From contig NZ_BPFH01000001.1 of the NCBI RefSeq assembly GCF_019655435.1, positions 558,001 to 622,000 on the forward strand: a DNA stretch of 64,000 nt. The letters are read 5' to 3'. The position numbers and the translations under genes are program-made. Source of the stretch: Jannaschia pagri (lineage in GTDB: Bacteria > Pseudomonadota > Alphaproteobacteria > Rhodobacterales > Rhodobacteraceae). Numbering within the stretch: the first letter of the stretch is position 1; every line of letters begins with the position of its first letter. This document shows, in pieces, positions 62,829 through 64,000 of the stretch. The notes below the pieces were generated by a model. That model saw only the letters and a program-made list of their open reading frames with translations, made no database searches and was not told the origin of the DNA.

Positions 62829-63409
62829 GGCCGCCACACCGGGCCGAGGTCAGAGGGCGGCTTCGCATGATCGCGAGGCCGCTCGCACTCGTTGATGGGT
62901 GATACCGCTGAGACCTACCGTCCAAACCCAGCGAAGCCAGATCAAAGAGAAATCAAACAAACCTTTCGTCGCCCTACGACCCGGTCCCGCGCATAGGCGC
63001 GCCCTACAAGTCCCAACGTCCTTGCCGCGGGATTACCATGGCGCCCTCAGCCGCGTGCTAACTCAGATCAACCACAGAGGACACACAGACCCGAAGCAAC
63101 CCGGCGAAGCGCCTTTGCCCGGCGCCCTAATCGCAAGCCGCGCACCAAACCGGCCCAGCACACAGTCCCTCATCCCAACACAACATACCAACCGCACCAC
63201 CCCCTCTCCCTAACCCCAAAACCAACCCTTAACTTCTGATTAAGGTTAACCGCCCCTCCATCACGGGTCCCCAAATACCTCGGGGGTCTGGGGCACAGCC
63301 CCAGTCGACCGAGCCCCCAAGCGACACGCACGGGCAATGCGCGACACCCCACCGACACGCGCCATCACGACCGCTGGACAGGTGGCGACAGGGGGCGTAG
63401 GCCAATCCC
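62829..63409. other. Intergenic between fdhA and the transporter, with a CtrA box
   Basis: 581 bases without a supported gene. It holds the CtrA-type box at 63229-63243 and a GCCGCC/GGCGGC hairpin (62830-62861) just after fdhA. The segment CCCCAAATACCTCGGGGGTC (63264-63283) may be a distant relative of the intergenic repeat. It has long low-complexity C- and A-rich tracts. Confidence 0.45.
63229..63243. promoter_or_regulatory. CtrA-type box TTAA-N7-TTAA
   Basis: TTAACTTCTGATTAA is a perfect full site, symmetrical and extended to CCTTAA/TTAAGG, and directly followed by the palindrome GGTTAACC. It is about 167 bases before the transporter start. No other gene start is nearby. Confidence 0.6.
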
Positions 63410-64000
63410 ATGCGCCTCTTTCCCCTGTCCCAGGCCCAAGACCTCCCGGTTTGGCGCCGCCCCGAAGCCCTTCTGATGCTCATGGCCTTCGCCATGCCGG
63501 TCGCTTTCGCGACTTGGTCTGCTCTTCTGAACAACTTCACCAAGGAGGCGGCGGGCTTCGACGGCTCCGACATCGGCTGGCTGCACACCGTGCGAGAAAT
63601 CCCCGGCTTTCTGGCCATCGGCGTGATCTTGGTCATCGTCTTCGTGCGCGAACAGGTGCTGGCCCTCACATCCCTGATCTTGTTGGGCATCGCGACGGCG
63701 CTGACGGCTGCCTTTCCCAATTTGGGGGGGCTGCTGATGATCACCCTGCTCAGTTCGATCGGCTTCCACTACTATGAAACCGTCAATCAAAGCCTCCAAC
63801 TCCAGTGGCTTCCCAAGGACCGCGCCCCCAAAATGCTGGGTGTTCTGTTGTCCGTGGGCGCGGCGGGCACCCTATTGGCCTATGGCGCCATCGTTTTGAC
63901 GTGGAGGGCCTTCGACCTTAGCTACGACATTGTCTATTGGATCGCTGGCGGCTTCACGGCGGCTGTGGCGGCCTTCGCCCTTCTGGCCTATCCGCAATTC
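63410..64000 (+). CDS. MFS-type transporter, 5' part only
   Basis: 197 residues before the window ends, no stop. At least five hydrophobic segments are seen: LLMLMAFAMPVAFATWSALL, IPGFLAIGVILVIVFV, VLALTSLILLGIATALTAAF, LLMITLLSSIGFHYYE, and MLGVLLSVGAAGTLLAYGAI. The layout and the loops (KDRAPKMLG) fit a major-facilitator protein. The ATG at 63410 is the first in frame. The substrate cannot be told. Confidence 0.75.
   Translation, partial: MRLFPLSQAQDLPVWRRPEALLMLMAFAMPVAFATWSALLNNFTKEAAGFDGSDIGWLHTVREIPGFLAIGVILVIVFVREQVLALTSLILLGIATALTAAFPNLGGLLMITLLSSIGFHYYETVNQSLQLQWLPKDRAPKMLGVLLSVGAAGTLLAYGAIVLTWRAFDLSYDIVYWIAGGFTAAVAAFALLAYPQF

Noticed and set aside
1-64000. CRISPR arrays, tRNA and rRNA genes, insertion sequences
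   Set aside because: No regular spacer-repeat array, no cloverleaf with a T-loop GGTTCGA-type sequence in the gaps, no transposase-like protein and no terminal inverted repeats were seen.

Overview
The window looks like a chromosomal segment of a marine alphaproteobacterium of the family Rhodobacteraceae (Roseobacter-like). The reasons are high GC, a conserved miaB / phoH-ybeY-corC-lnt / metK block, a SAM/SAH riboswitch of the kind known only from Rhodobacterales in front of metK, TTAA-N7-TTAA CtrA-type boxes, a Tad pilus locus with the DESGAVTVDW type of pilin, several RTX proteins and a Hint-domain protein. No rRNA, tRNA, CRISPR array, prophage or insertion sequence was found. Both edges are cut: the first 340 bases hold no gene I can defend, and an MFS-type transporter runs off the right end.

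Layout. 0-5.5 kb: a soluble chemoreceptor-like protein with a CtrA box in its promoter, nrdR-ribD, and a large RTX protein. 5.5-15 kb (minus strand): miaB, a secreted small protein, an OmpA-like protein and a lipoprotein that share a cysteine-containing domain, then phoH, an RraB-like gene, ybeY, corC, lnt and riboswitch-controlled metK. 15-26 kb: a glycosyltransferase-like protein, hsp20 with a ROSE-type RNA thermometer, a second RTX protein, VOC and TauE proteins, metG, a regulator divergent from a secreted beta-propeller, an anti-sigma-like protein divergent from a subtilase lipoprotein, and nadK divergent from glyA. 27-31 kb: a membrane protein, then ketoacid CoA-transferase subunits A and B separated by a LOV photoreceptor kinase that lacks the usual phospho-acceptor histidine, then a small GNAT-type protein. 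31.3-32.2 kb is gene-poor.

32-47 kb is a Tad/Flp pilus locus: lytic transglycosylase (divergent), a candidate small RNA, flp pilin, cpaB, cpaC, an OmpA-like lipoprotein in the cpaD position, cpaE, cpaF, tadB, tadC, two TPR lipoproteins, prepilin peptidase, an unusual winged-helix-like/AAA ATPase, a small membrane protein, and a second, much longer pilin with the same core. TadE/F/G-type minor pilins are not in the window.

47-64 kb: a ligase-associated DNA-repair helicase and PdeM phosphoesterase, an in-frame lipocalin-Hint fusion, rpsD, a VOC protein, homospermidine synthase, a serralysin-type metalloprotease, and a translationally coupled formate dehydrogenase operon (fused FdsG-FdsB, a LysE exporter, FdhA). 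The main items for follow-up are the two RNA regulators, the LOV pseudo-kinase inside the CoA-transferase operon, the orphan terminator that suggests a small RNA next to the pilin, the lipocalin-Hint fusion, the Tad-linked ATPase, the paired pilins, and a 26-base intergenic motif present three times.
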